From Caldisericota bacterium (GTDB lineage: Bacteria > Caldisericota > Caldisericia > Caldisericales > Caldisericaceae): a stretch of 34,924 nt of DNA. Shown in pieces: positions 23,846 through 31,440 of this stretch (its first letter is position 1; every line of letters starts with the position of its first letter). The stretch is from NCBI GenBank assembly GCA_030621215.1, contig JAUXIC010000005.1:1-34924 (forward strand). The letters are read 5' to 3'. A program made the position numbers and the translations under genes. Below the pieces are notes generated by a model. It saw nothing but the letters and a program-made list of their open reading frames with translations, did no database searches and was not told the origin of the DNA.

Positions 23846-26800
23846 ATCTTCTTTCCCCTTTAAGTATATTCAGTGCATTCAACACTTCTGCAATTACATC
23901 CCTTCCCGTTTCAAAAGAAAGGTAATCTTCCCCAAATCTCGCTTTTTTACTTTTATCAAGAAACAGCCTAACATTTGCAAGAGAAAGTACATTCCTTTTA
24001 TCTATGTTGAAAAATACTCTCTTCCCTTCCTGGAATATTTCCTTTATACCTATACCGCGTGAGTCAGCTTCTATAATACCTATTTTTAATAAATTTTCCA
24101 CCTCGCAGGAGATTCTTCCAAATCTATCAACAAGCTCCTCTCGAATACTGTTAATTTCCAACGAATCCTTTGCTCCAGTAATTCTTCTATAGTAGTTCAT
24201 TCTTTCGCTGTTTACTGAAATATATGTAGAAGGGATAAAATATTTATCCTTCAACCGCACTAAAACATCTTCCGTTTCAACTATTTTTTTACCTTTAAGC
24301 TCTGCTACTGCTTCATCAAGTAAATTCACATACATATTATAACCAACAGATACGATGTGTCCATGTTGTTCTTTTCCAAGCATATTCCCTGCTCCTCTTA
24401 TCTCAAGGTCTTTCATGGCAATTTTTATCCCTGCTCCTTTGCCTTCAAATTCCTTTATCGTTTCCAGCCGTTCTTCCGCGACAGCTTTTAAGCTTTTATT
24501 TTTCGTAAAAAAGAAATATGCAAATGCATTAATATGAGACCTTCCTATTCTTCCTCTTAATTGATACATCTGCGAAAGCCCAAAATTCTCGGCAGTATCT
24601 ACAATTAATGTATTCACCGTAGGTATATCAAGTCCGTTTTCTATAATTGTCGTAGAAACAAGTACGTCTATTTTCCCCTGATAAAATAAAAGCATAACCT
24701 GCTCAATGTCCCCTTTGTCCATTTTTCCATGCACAACACTAATTCTTGCTCTCTCGTCTTTCAATAAGTTCTTTAACTTCTCAGTAAATTCATATATATC
24801 TTCAATTTTATTGTGAACAAAAAACACCTGCCCTTTTCTATTTAGTTCAAACTGAATAGCTTTTACAATAACTTCCCAATTTAAAGGCATCACAAACGTT
24901 TTTATCGGGAACCTCCCCATAGGCGGAGTATTGATAAGCGAAATAGACCTCAGGTTGATTAAAGAAGAATGCAATGTGCGCGGAATTGGCGTTGCAGTAA
25001 GAGTAAGAATATCGATATTTGCACAAAGCTCTTTAATTTTTTCTTTGTCCCGGACACCAAACTTCTGTTCCTCATCAATAATAAGCAAACCCAAATTTTT
25101 GAGTTTTACATCTTTTGATAAAATTCGATGTGTGCCAACTAATATATCCAGGGTTCCTGCTTTCAATTTCTTTAATATTGTATTCGTATGTTCTTTAGAC
25201 GTAAAACGCGAGAGCACATCAATCTCGATTGGAAAAAGATGAAGCCTCTCCCTAAAAATTCTCCCGTGCTGCATGGCAAGAATTGTGGTAGGCACAAGCA
25301 CTACCGCTTGTTTTCCGTTCATCACTGCCCTAAAAGCAGCTCTTATTGCAATTTCAGTTTTACCATATCCAACATCACCGCATACTAACCTATCCATTGG
25401 TTTATCTGATTCCATATCTAACATTACTTCCTCTAGCGCTATCTCCTGGTCATCTGTTAATTCGTAAGGAAAAGAAAGATCCACAATTTTCTCTTCCTCT
25501 CTAAAGGACTTAAACAAAAATCCGCCCTTCAAAGCCCTTTCAGCCTGCACATGTAAAAGCTTCCTTGCAAGTTTTTGTGCATTCTCTTTTGCTTTCTCTT
25601 TTATATTTTCCCATTCTTTACCATGGAGTTTATTTAGTGAAATAATTCGCCTGTCTCCGATATACCTTTCGACAAAGCCTATTCTTTCCATTGGAACATA
25701 TAATTTTTCGCCATCTCTATACTCTATAAGAAGATATTCGCTTTCGCTGTCTCCCATTTTAAGTTTTACAAGTCCTTTGAATATTCCTATACCAAAATCT
25801 TTATGAACAACATAATTGCCTGTTTCTAATTCTTCAACGCTCACAATTTTTTCGCTAAACAATAATTTTTTTGCCGGTTTGTGTATTTTATAGTGCGGAA
25901 ACAATTCTTTATCAGTCAAAACTAAAATTTTTTCGGTTTCTATCCCTTGCTCCATATACCCGTCTATTAGTTGTAGTTTCTGCGTTTTAGATGACGAGAT
26001 CTCATAAATATCAAGTAATTCCTTTACCCGCTCATATTCCTCGGTAATAATGATTATGTTTTTTTCGTCAAGATAATTCAATATAAAATCTTTAAAGGAA
26101 GAAAGTGCGAGGAAATTTTCTGATAGAGATTTTATAGGCAATTCAATATATTTTTCGGAATCGGAAAATTTACTTAAATACACAACTTTCCCTTTTTCTA
26201 TCTCGTCTAAACCCTTTTCAATAGTATCTATAGAAAGAGGGATAATCTCACCTGTGTCCACGCTCTTCTCATATACCTCTTTTGTTTCTTTTACAAAGTT
26301 TTTAGTATCAATTGTTTTGTAAATTATTTTTGTGAAGCAATTAATTTGATCAATAAGAGATGGATATGAGACAATGCCTTTGTTTAAAAAAAATTGGAAG
26401 TAATAGTTTATTCCTATCGTATCGCCTGCCCTTAAAGCAGCAAAATCTTCTGTCACTGAATCCTTTAAGTATTCATTTTTCTCGTTTCTTAAGCAGAATT
26501 CCACTCGTCCGAAAGCCTTTTCCCATATTTTTTTGGGAAAAAGAAAATAATTAACAGGATAAACTTTGGTGGAGGAAAGAACACTTTCTGACCGTCTTGT
26601 CTCTATGTTAAAAAACTTTAACACTTCTATTTCGTCTTCTTCTCCATAAAGCACCCGGATAGGCTTTTCATGAGTAAACGTGTAGATATCAACAATGTTA
26701 CCTTTTACCGAAAATTCGCCGCGTTCTGCCACTTCTAAAGTCCGTCTGTAACCAAAATTGGCAAGAGTACGAGAAAGTTTACTAATACTTACTTTTCCAT

Positions 26801-27185
26801 TTTTTTTAATATAAAGCTCTTCAACATATTCCACCGGGAGCACAGGGTCAAACAGTCCTTTTAAAGAAGAGATAATAATTTTTCTTCCCTCTTTTTTGTA
26901 AAATAAATTAAGAAATTCAATCTTCCCGGCGATTCTGTCTTCACTCACAAAACCGTTTTCGAACGGATGCAACCCAAATTCAGGATTTAGTAAACTGCTA
27001 GGAACAATACGTTTAAGTAGTTTCGCATCTTCAAAATCTCTTGTGACAATAACAATGTCTTGATCCTTTAGTTCACCAGCAATTGCTTTTATTAATACAC
27101 CAAAATCTGGTGAAATAAAAACTTTTTCCTTTTCTAAAGTTTGAATTATCCTTTCAGGATTTTCAAACAAATCTTCAAATTTCAT
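23826..27185 (-). CDS. mfd: Transcription-repair coupling factor Mfd
   Basis: 1119 residues, near the usual 1150. Mfd removes RNA polymerase stalled at DNA lesions and recruits the UvrABC repair enzymes. Domains in order: UvrB-like N-terminal part (about 1-340, including EFGLHPFENG), the RNA-polymerase-interacting domain (about 450-520, VHKDFGIGIFKGLVKL), then the RecG-like translocase with Walker A CGDVGYGKTEIA (about residue 601), DEEQ box IIDEEQKFGVRDKEKIK (about 703), LTATPIPRTL, and motif VI QLRGRIGRS. The C-terminal TRCF domain is present (about 1000-1090). The start overlaps the pth stop by four bases, and the 3' end overlaps mazG. Confidence 0.98.
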   Translation of the reverse strand: MKFEDLFENPERIIQTLEKEKVFISPDFGVLIKAIAGELKDQDIVIVTRDFEDAKLLKRIVPSSLLNPEFGLHPFENGFVSEDRIAGKIEFLNLFYKKEGRKIIISSLKGLFDPVLPVEYVEELYIKKNGKVSISKLSRTLANFGYRRTLEVAERGEFSVKGNIVDIYTFTHEKPIRVLYGEEDEIEVLKFFNIETRRSESVLSSTKVYPVNYFLFPKKIWEKAFGRVEFCLRNEKNEYLKDSVTEDFAALRAGDTIGINYYFQFFLNKGIVSYPSLIDQINCFTKIIYKTIDTKNFVKETKEVYEKSVDTGEIIPLSIDTIEKGLDEIEKGKVVYLSKFSDSEKYIELPIKSLSENFLALSSFKDFILNYLDEKNIIIITEEYERVKELLDIYEISSSKTQKLQLIDGYMEQGIETEKILVLTDKELFPHYKIHKPAKKLLFSEKIVSVEELETGNYVVHKDFGIGIFKGLVKLKMGDSESEYLLIEYRDGEKLYVPMERIGFVERYIGDRRIISLNKLHGKEWENIKEKAKENAQKLARKLLHVQAERALKGGFLFKSFREEEKIVDLSFPYELTDDQEIALEEVMLDMESDKPMDRLVCGDVGYGKTEIAIRAAFRAVMNGKQAVVLVPTTILAMQHGRIFRERLHLFPIEIDVLSRFTSKEHTNTILKKLKAGTLDILVGTHRILSKDVKLKNLGLLIIDEEQKFGVRDKEKIKELCANIDILTLTATPIPRTLHSSLINLRSISLINTPPMGRFPIKTFVMPLNWEVIVKAIQFELNRKGQVFFVHNKIEDIYEFTEKLKNLLKDERARISVVHGKMDKGDIEQVMLLFYQGKIDVLVSTTIIENGLDIPTVNTLIVDTAENFGLSQMYQLRGRIGRSHINAFAYFFFTKNKSLKAVAEERLETIKEFEGKGAGIKIAMKDLEIRGAGNMLGKEQHGHIVSVGYNMYVNLLDEAVAELKGKKIVETEDVLVRLKDKYFIPSTYISVNSERMNYYRRITGAKDSLEINSIREELVDRFGRISCEVENLLKIGIIEADSRGIGIKEIFQEGKRVFFNIDKRNVLSLANVRLFLDKSKKARFGEDYLSFETGRDVIAEVLNALNILKGERRYAKLDY

Positions 27186-27751
27186 CTATTATAAACTGTT
27201 TGTGCCTTCTCGATGCCTTCAAAAATAATCAATTCAATTGCTTCCGCAACATCGTTTATAACCTGCTCCATTATGACTTTTTCCTCAGGACTAAACTGAG
27301 AAAGTACATAATTTACTGTTTCAGTTTTTGCCGGAGGCCTTCCTATCCCTACTTTGATTCTGATAAAATTTGACTCAATAAGCGAAAGAACAGAGGTAAT
27401 TCCTCCATGACCGCCAGCCCCTCCGCCTACTTTTATTTTAAATCTCCCCACTGGAATATCAAGATCATCATGAACAATAATAAGACGAGAGGGAGGAATC
27501 AACAAATCATTAATAAGCGGTTTTACAGCTCTTCCCGAAAGATTCACATACGTAATGGGCTTTACTAATACAACTGCTTCCTTGTTTCTGCCGCATTTAG
27601 CTGTTCCTTTGCCATAAAAAGAAGAATATTTCACCTTTTTAAGTGTAATTTTCCATTTAAAAGCCAGAGCATCAATCACCATAAAACCAGTATTATGCTT
27701 AGTACCTTTGTATTCTTCTCCAATATTTCCCAGTCCAATTATTCCATACAT
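27182..27751 (-). CDS. pth: Peptidyl-tRNA hydrolase
   Basis: Releases peptides from prematurely dropped peptidyl-tRNA in the cytoplasm. I chose the ATG at 27751: the protein then begins MYGIIGLGNIGEEY, matching the family start, and GGTGA lies eight bases upstream; an in-frame GTG at 27763 would add four residues and has no ribosome site. 189 residues. Catalytic and binding residues: Asn9 in GLGNIG, His19 in GTKHNTGF, Asn70 in TYVNLSG, Asp95 in IIVHDDLDIPVG and the GGGAGGHGGITS loop. First gene of the - strand operon, driven by the promoter at 27773-27800. Confidence 0.96.
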   Translation of the reverse strand: MYGIIGLGNIGEEYKGTKHNTGFMVIDALAFKWKITLKKVKYSSFYGKGTAKCGRNKEAVVLVKPITYVNLSGRAVKPLINDLLIPPSRLIIVHDDLDIPVGRFKIKVGGGAGGHGGITSVLSLIESNFIRIKVGIGRPPAKTETVNYVLSQFSPEEKVIMEQVINDVAEAIELIIFEGIEKAQTVYNR

Positions 27752-27772
27752 ATCACATCTCACCAGGTGATC

Positions 27773-27800
27773 ATTGTAAATGATTAGACATTTATTGCAA
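27773..27800 (-). promoter_or_regulatory. Promoter of the pth-mfd-mazG operon (TTGCAA-N16-TACAAT)
   Basis: On the - strand: TTGCAA (27800-27795), a 16-base spacer, TACAAT (27778-27773). Transcription would start near 27766, leaving a leader of about 15 bases before the pth ATG. The -35 hexamer is palindromic and is shared with the opposite promoter at 27795-27822. Confidence 0.6.
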
Positions 27801-27822
27801 GAAGATAAAAAAATAGTAAAAT
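27795..27822 (+). promoter_or_regulatory. Divergent promoter toward the radical-SAM gene (TTGCAA-N16-TAAAAT)
   Basis: TTGCAA (27795-27800), a 16-base spacer and TAAAAT (27817-27822). The start would be near 27829, at an AAAAGGAGG stretch (27828-27836), about 108 bases before the first ATG. Shares its -35 with the - strand promoter. Confidence 0.55.
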
Positions 27823-27828
27823 GTTGGA

Positions 27829-27936
27829 AAAGGAGGATTAATAGGGATTCGTATACTTTCTGACTGCAAATAGTTTTTGCCCGCCCAACTGCTCAGCCAA
27901 AAATACTATCACCACGAATTCCGCAACAAATAAAAA
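27829..27936 (+). promoter_or_regulatory. Leader of the radical-SAM gene with possible RNA structure
   Basis: About 108 bases between the proposed transcription start and the ATG. It opens with a perfect ribosome-binding sequence (AAAAGGAGG, 27828-27836) that has no ATG, GTG or TTG at a workable distance. GGATTCGT (27845-27852) can pair with ACGAATTCC (27914-27922) with one bulged T, enclosing a small GCAAA/TTTGC hairpin (27866-27880) and a locally GC-rich stretch. I do not recognise a known riboswitch class. Confidence 0.3.
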
Positions 27937-28644
27937 ATGACAAAAAATACAATAAGTATTGGTGGTTTTAATAAGTTTTCCCTAATCGACTATCCTGGCA
28001 AAACATGTGCCATTATATTCACTCAGGGATGTAATTTTAGATGTCCGTATTGCCACAATCCTGAACTCGTATTGCCACACCTGTTTGAACAACCCATCTC
28101 CCTTAGCGAGGTACTTTCATTTCTGGAAAAAAGAAAGGGCTTACTTGAAGCTGTGGAATTTACTGGAGGAGAACCTATTATACAGGAAGGCCTGCCAAAA
28201 ATAATTAAAAAGATAAAAAAAATGGGATATCTTATCAAGATCGATTCAAATGGCTCAAACCCAGATATGATTAAGAAATTAATAGACGAGCAGCTTGTTG
28301 ATTACTTTGCAATGGATATAAAAGCACCTCTTGAAAACTACTCGGAAGCTTGCGGAACAATAGTGGATGTAAATAAGATCAAAGAAAGTATAAATATCAT
28401 AATGCAATATGCTCCAGATTATGAATTCAGAACCACGGCAATAAAAAAAATTCATACAAAAGAAAGTTTCAGAAAAATAGGACTGCTTATAAAAGGCGCA
28501 AAACGATACTATCTGCAAAACGCACACTATGATAAGACAGTTTCTGCAAAATTCAAGAATGAAAAAACTTTTTCTAAAGAAGAAATGAATGTATTTTATG
28601 AAGAAATTAAAAAAGATGTAAAACATTGTTATTTAAGAATATAG
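27937..28644 (+). CDS. Radical SAM protein, anaerobic ribonucleoside-triphosphate reductase activating type (NrdG2-like)
   Basis: 235 residues. The radical-SAM cluster motif CNFRCPYC occupies Cys32, Cys36 and Cys39, preceded by KFSLIDYPGKTCAIIFTQG and followed by FTGGEPIIQEGL (the GGEP SAM contact), IDSNGSNPDMIKKL and DYFAMDIKAPLENY. This layout is that of the larger NrdG-like activases, which put a glycyl radical on anaerobic ribonucleotide reductase; the reductase gene itself is not in this window, so a different glycyl-radical target is possible. The ATG at 27937 has no ribosome site, and an in-frame TAA at 27931 rules out a longer form. Confidence 0.88.
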   Translation: MTKNTISIGGFNKFSLIDYPGKTCAIIFTQGCNFRCPYCHNPELVLPHLFEQPISLSEVLSFLEKRKGLLEAVEFTGGEPIIQEGLPKIIKKIKKMGYLIKIDSNGSNPDMIKKLIDEQLVDYFAMDIKAPLENYSEACGTIVDVNKIKESINIIMQYAPDYEFRTTAIKKIHTKESFRKIGLLIKGAKRYYLQNAHYDKTVSAKFKNEKTFSKEEMNVFYEEIKKDVKHCYLRI

Positions 28645-28659
28645 CCCTCTAAAGATATA

Positions 28660-28687
28660 TTTAAAAAAATAATTTTTAAGGTACAAT
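28660..28687 (+). promoter_or_regulatory. Possible promoter of the GerMN-protein operon, leaderless configuration
   Basis: TACAAT (28682-28687) ends six bases before the ATG at 28694, so transcription would begin at or next to the start codon. A weak TTTAAA (28660-28665) sits 16 bases upstream as a -35. No ribosome site at normal distance precedes the ATG (AAGG at 28678-28681 is 12 bases away). Confidence 0.35.
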
Positions 28688-28693
28688 GAAAGT

Positions 28694-29974
28694 ATGAAAA
28701 ATAAAAAAACGATGGTCCGCCTGATTGCCCTAATTCTATTTGTTGTAATCGTTCTAACAGGTTCCTATCTTTATATAAATCTTCGTTTAAATACGACAGG
28801 TAAAAAAACTACAATAAAACTCTACTACTATGATCCGATAGGAAAAGAACTCATACCGACAGAAAAAGAAATTATACTTCCCAGCAGTAATACGCTCGCA
28901 GTAATAAAAATAATAGATGCACTTAAAACACCTGCACAGAACGACCTATTCTCTCCTTTAAGCAGCGACACTGTCGTAAAATCAATAAACATAAAAAATG
29001 GCGTATGCACATTGAATTTAAATGAAGCGGCTACAAAGATTGCATCATTAAGCGTCAGAAAAGAAGCTATAAGAGTGTACGGATTAATAAATACCCTCAC
29101 AGAATTACCAGATATTACATCGGTTCAGATTTTAATAGATAATGAAAAGAAGACTTACTTCAACCATTACATTCGAATCGACCACCCTGTTGCACACTAT
29201 TCAGGAGTTTTACCACAAGGAAAGGAGGTTTTCCTATATTTCGTCAATCCAAATAGCTCCAGCCTTCTCCTTGAAAAAAGAGAGATAATCCCCAAAACTG
29301 ATCCAGTTGCATTAACGAAAGAAATTCTCAAGGAACTTTTTTATGGGTCACTAAAAGGCCTCGGCTCTCCTTTACCAGAAGGCATTAATATACTGAATGA
29401 TTTTTATATTCAATCAGGTGGCGTTGCCACTATTGATTTTTCACCAAAGATACTTAACTATCCCCTGGGATCTCATGCTGAATATCTCACAGTGCTTTCA
29501 ATAGTAAATACGCTCACAGAATTGCCAGATATTACATCAGTTCAGATTTTAATAGATGGAAAAGTTGTTCCTACTCTTTTTGGCAGTACAAATATATCAC
29601 ATCCTATAAAACGTTTTTTCTCTCTCATGGAAGAAAGTGAAATAGTAATACCTTATTATGTTTATACAGAAGGAGAAGAACAGTTTTTTATGCCCGTTGT
29701 AAAAACAATTAATTCGCAAGACCCCATAGAAGCATTGTTTGCCCTTCTAAAGGATTCCTCAGAGTTTGATACACACGTGCCTGGAAATAGTACGCTTCTT
29801 TCTTACAGAACAGAGAATTTTACCCTTGTTATGGAAATATCAATTCCCGAAGATGTAAGCTTTGACATAAGCGGTATCAAACAGCAAATCATGCTTTCTT
29901 ATACAGAGCTGCCTGATATAAAAAAAATCAAACTTATTGTTAACAAAGAAGAATTTCTTTTAGTAAGAGAATGA
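28694..29974 (+). CDS. Membrane-anchored or secreted protein with GerMN-domain repeats
   Basis: 426 residues with an N-terminal signal anchor at about 8-28 (RLIALILFVVIVLTGSYLYI) and then two GerMN-type domains, about 38-165 and 178-310, and a third divergent copy (about 318-426). Each shows the KLYYYDP or VFLYFVNP opening strand, a helix of the VxLIKEIL type, and a closing TLTELPDITSVQILIDxE segment. GerMN is known from GerM and from lipoproteins of non-sporulating bacteria, often thought to act in envelope or peptidoglycan-related interactions, so sporulation cannot be inferred. The exact role is unknown. The stop overlaps the next start in an ATGA junction. Confidence 0.8.
   Translation: MKNKKTMVRLIALILFVVIVLTGSYLYINLRLNTTGKKTTIKLYYYDPIGKELIPTEKEIILPSSNTLAVIKIIDALKTPAQNDLFSPLSSDTVVKSINIKNGVCTLNLNEAATKIASLSVRKEAIRVYGLINTLTELPDITSVQILIDNEKKTYFNHYIRIDHPVAHYSGVLPQGKEVFLYFVNPNSSSLLLEKREIIPKTDPVALTKEILKELFYGSLKGLGSPLPEGINILNDFYIQSGGVATIDFSPKILNYPLGSHAEYLTVLSIVNTLTELPDITSVQILIDGKVVPTLFGSTNISHPIKRFFSLMEESEIVIPYYVYTEGEEQFFMPVVKTINSQDPIEALFALLKDSSEFDTHVPGNSTLLSYRTENFTLVMEISIPEDVSFDISGIKQQIMLSYTELPDIKKIKLIVNKEEFLLVRE
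29090..29140 (+). repeat. Direct repeat copy 1 inside the GerMN gene
   Basis: 17 codons (residues 133-149, starting NTLTELPDIT) that recur at 29507-29557, 417 bases (139 codons) downstream, with identical protein and only a few silent changes. The spacing equals one GerMN domain. Confidence 0.85.
29507..29557 (+). repeat. Direct repeat copy 2 inside the GerMN gene
   Basis: Second copy (residues 272-288) of the segment at 29090-29140. The protein is identical over 17 residues and differs at DNA level by only a few third-position bases. Confidence 0.85.
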
Positions 29975-31440
29975 AAACAATTTTTTCTGCTGATTCAATT
30001 TATATCAATGAGACGGAAAAAAAAGATTATTCAATTGTTGTTGAGAACGGGATAATACAGGCAACTGGCAAAAGAAATCTAATAAAACAACAATTTCCAT
30101 TTGCCCGGGAAAAAAAGTATGATGGTTTTTTGTATCCCGGGTTTAACGACGCGCATGTGCATTTAAAAGAAATTGCACTGCTCCTTTCTTCTGAGGACGC
30201 TACGAACTGTAAAAACTATCAATGCCTCAAACGTTTAATTGAAAAGAGCAATAAAAATTTTGTATACATCTATAGCTTCGACTTCAATAATCTTTCAACA
30301 AATGGATGGGAAAAACTCTTCGAGTATAATAAAAAACCGGTTTTTATACAGAGTAAGGATGAGCATTCAGTTTTCGTAAACAAAGTGGCTTTAAAAGAAA
30401 AGCAAATCACTCTAAAAAGAATTAGAGGGGGTGTGTTAGTAAAAAACAAAGGAAAATTTATTGGAATATTGAAAGATCGTGCGATAGATCTCATTAAAAG
30501 CATAAAAGAAAGACAAATATCTATAAAAGATGTAAAAAACGCAGAAAAGTATCTGTTGAAAAGAGGGATTGTTTCAGCTACAAACTTTGATTTTTCTCTC
30601 TACCCTCTTTTAGATAATATAAACAAAAATGAAAACTTAAGAATACGCATCTATCAAGGCATTGAAAGGGACTCACTGCAGGACATCGTTGATGAAAATA
30701 TATATACTGGATTAGGTGATAAAAATTTACGTTTCGGCCCAGTAAAATGCTTCATGGATGGTTCGCTTGGCTCGCAAACTGCCGCAATGTACGGGGTAAA
30801 TGGGTTTCCTTCGTCTTTCACAATGGAAAAAGACGAATTGAATAATATAATAAGTCTTGCAAATGAAAATAATATCCAGGTTGCAGTACATGCAATTGGA
30901 GACAAGGCTGTACATACCGTAATGAGCCTTTTTAGCCGCCTTGGAAACCCAAAAATGCGAAACAGAATTGAGCACCTCCAATTCCTCAATGAAAAAGATC
31001 TCCCGCTGCTTCGAAGGACTCATTGTATAGCATCAATGCAACCAATACATGCCATTGCAGATGCCGCTCTTGTTAAAAAACTGCTAGGAAATTACAGATA
31101 CGCATACCCATGGAAAACAGTTTTAAATAGCGGTAAATTGCTTGCATTCGGATCTGATGCCCCTGTTGAGGATGCATCTCCACTTCGAGGCATATATGCT
31201 GCTACTACCAGGATTTCGCCAGACAACACAAATCCCTTTGTACCAGAAGAATGTATTTCCAGAAAAGAAGCTTTTGATGCATACACAACTGGCGGTGCAT
31301 TTGCAAGCTTTGCAGAAAATGCAAGTGGAAAAATCAAAAATGGTTATCTTGCAGATTTCATTTTACTAGATAAGTCATTATTTCATTTTAATGATATAAT
31401 GAATATAATTGTAATAAAAAATATTATAGGAGGGATATAA
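29971..31440 (+). CDS. Amidohydrolase family 3 protein (YtcJ-like metal-dependent hydrolase)
   Basis: 489 residues. The first metal ligands are His62 and His64 in PGFNDAHVHLKE; further family blocks are KPVFIQSKDEHSVFVNKVAL, GPVKCFMDGSLGSQTAAM, VAVHAIGDKAV, NRIEHLQFL, and LAFGSDAPVEDASPLRGIYAATTR, with the C-terminal NGYLADFILLDKSLF of the composite beta domain. The family hydrolyses amide or imide bonds in varied small molecules; the substrate is unknown and the neighbours give no firm hint. It overlaps the GerMN gene by four bases and the next gene by one (TAATG), so it is expressed as part of that operon. Confidence 0.88.
   Translation: MKTIFSADSIYINETEKKDYSIVVENGIIQATGKRNLIKQQFPFAREKKYDGFLYPGFNDAHVHLKEIALLLSSEDATNCKNYQCLKRLIEKSNKNFVYIYSFDFNNLSTNGWEKLFEYNKKPVFIQSKDEHSVFVNKVALKEKQITLKRIRGGVLVKNKGKFIGILKDRAIDLIKSIKERQISIKDVKNAEKYLLKRGIVSATNFDFSLYPLLDNINKNENLRIRIYQGIERDSLQDIVDENIYTGLGDKNLRFGPVKCFMDGSLGSQTAAMYGVNGFPSSFTMEKDELNNIISLANENNIQVAVHAIGDKAVHTVMSLFSRLGNPKMRNRIEHLQFLNEKDLPLLRRTHCIASMQPIHAIADAALVKKLLGNYRYAYPWKTVLNSGKLLAFGSDAPVEDASPLRGIYAATTRISPDNTNPFVPEECISRKEAFDAYTTGGAFASFAENASGKIKNGYLADFILLDKSLFHFNDIMNIIVIKNIIGGI

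Noticed and set aside
27845-27912. A small - strand frame in the intergenic leader before the radical-SAM gene
   Set aside because: About 25 codons from a GTG, no ribosome site or promoter on that strand, and no recognisable similarity.
28686-28697. ATG at 28686 as start of the GerMN gene
   Set aside because: It reads three codons and stops; the ATG at 28694 is in the long frame.
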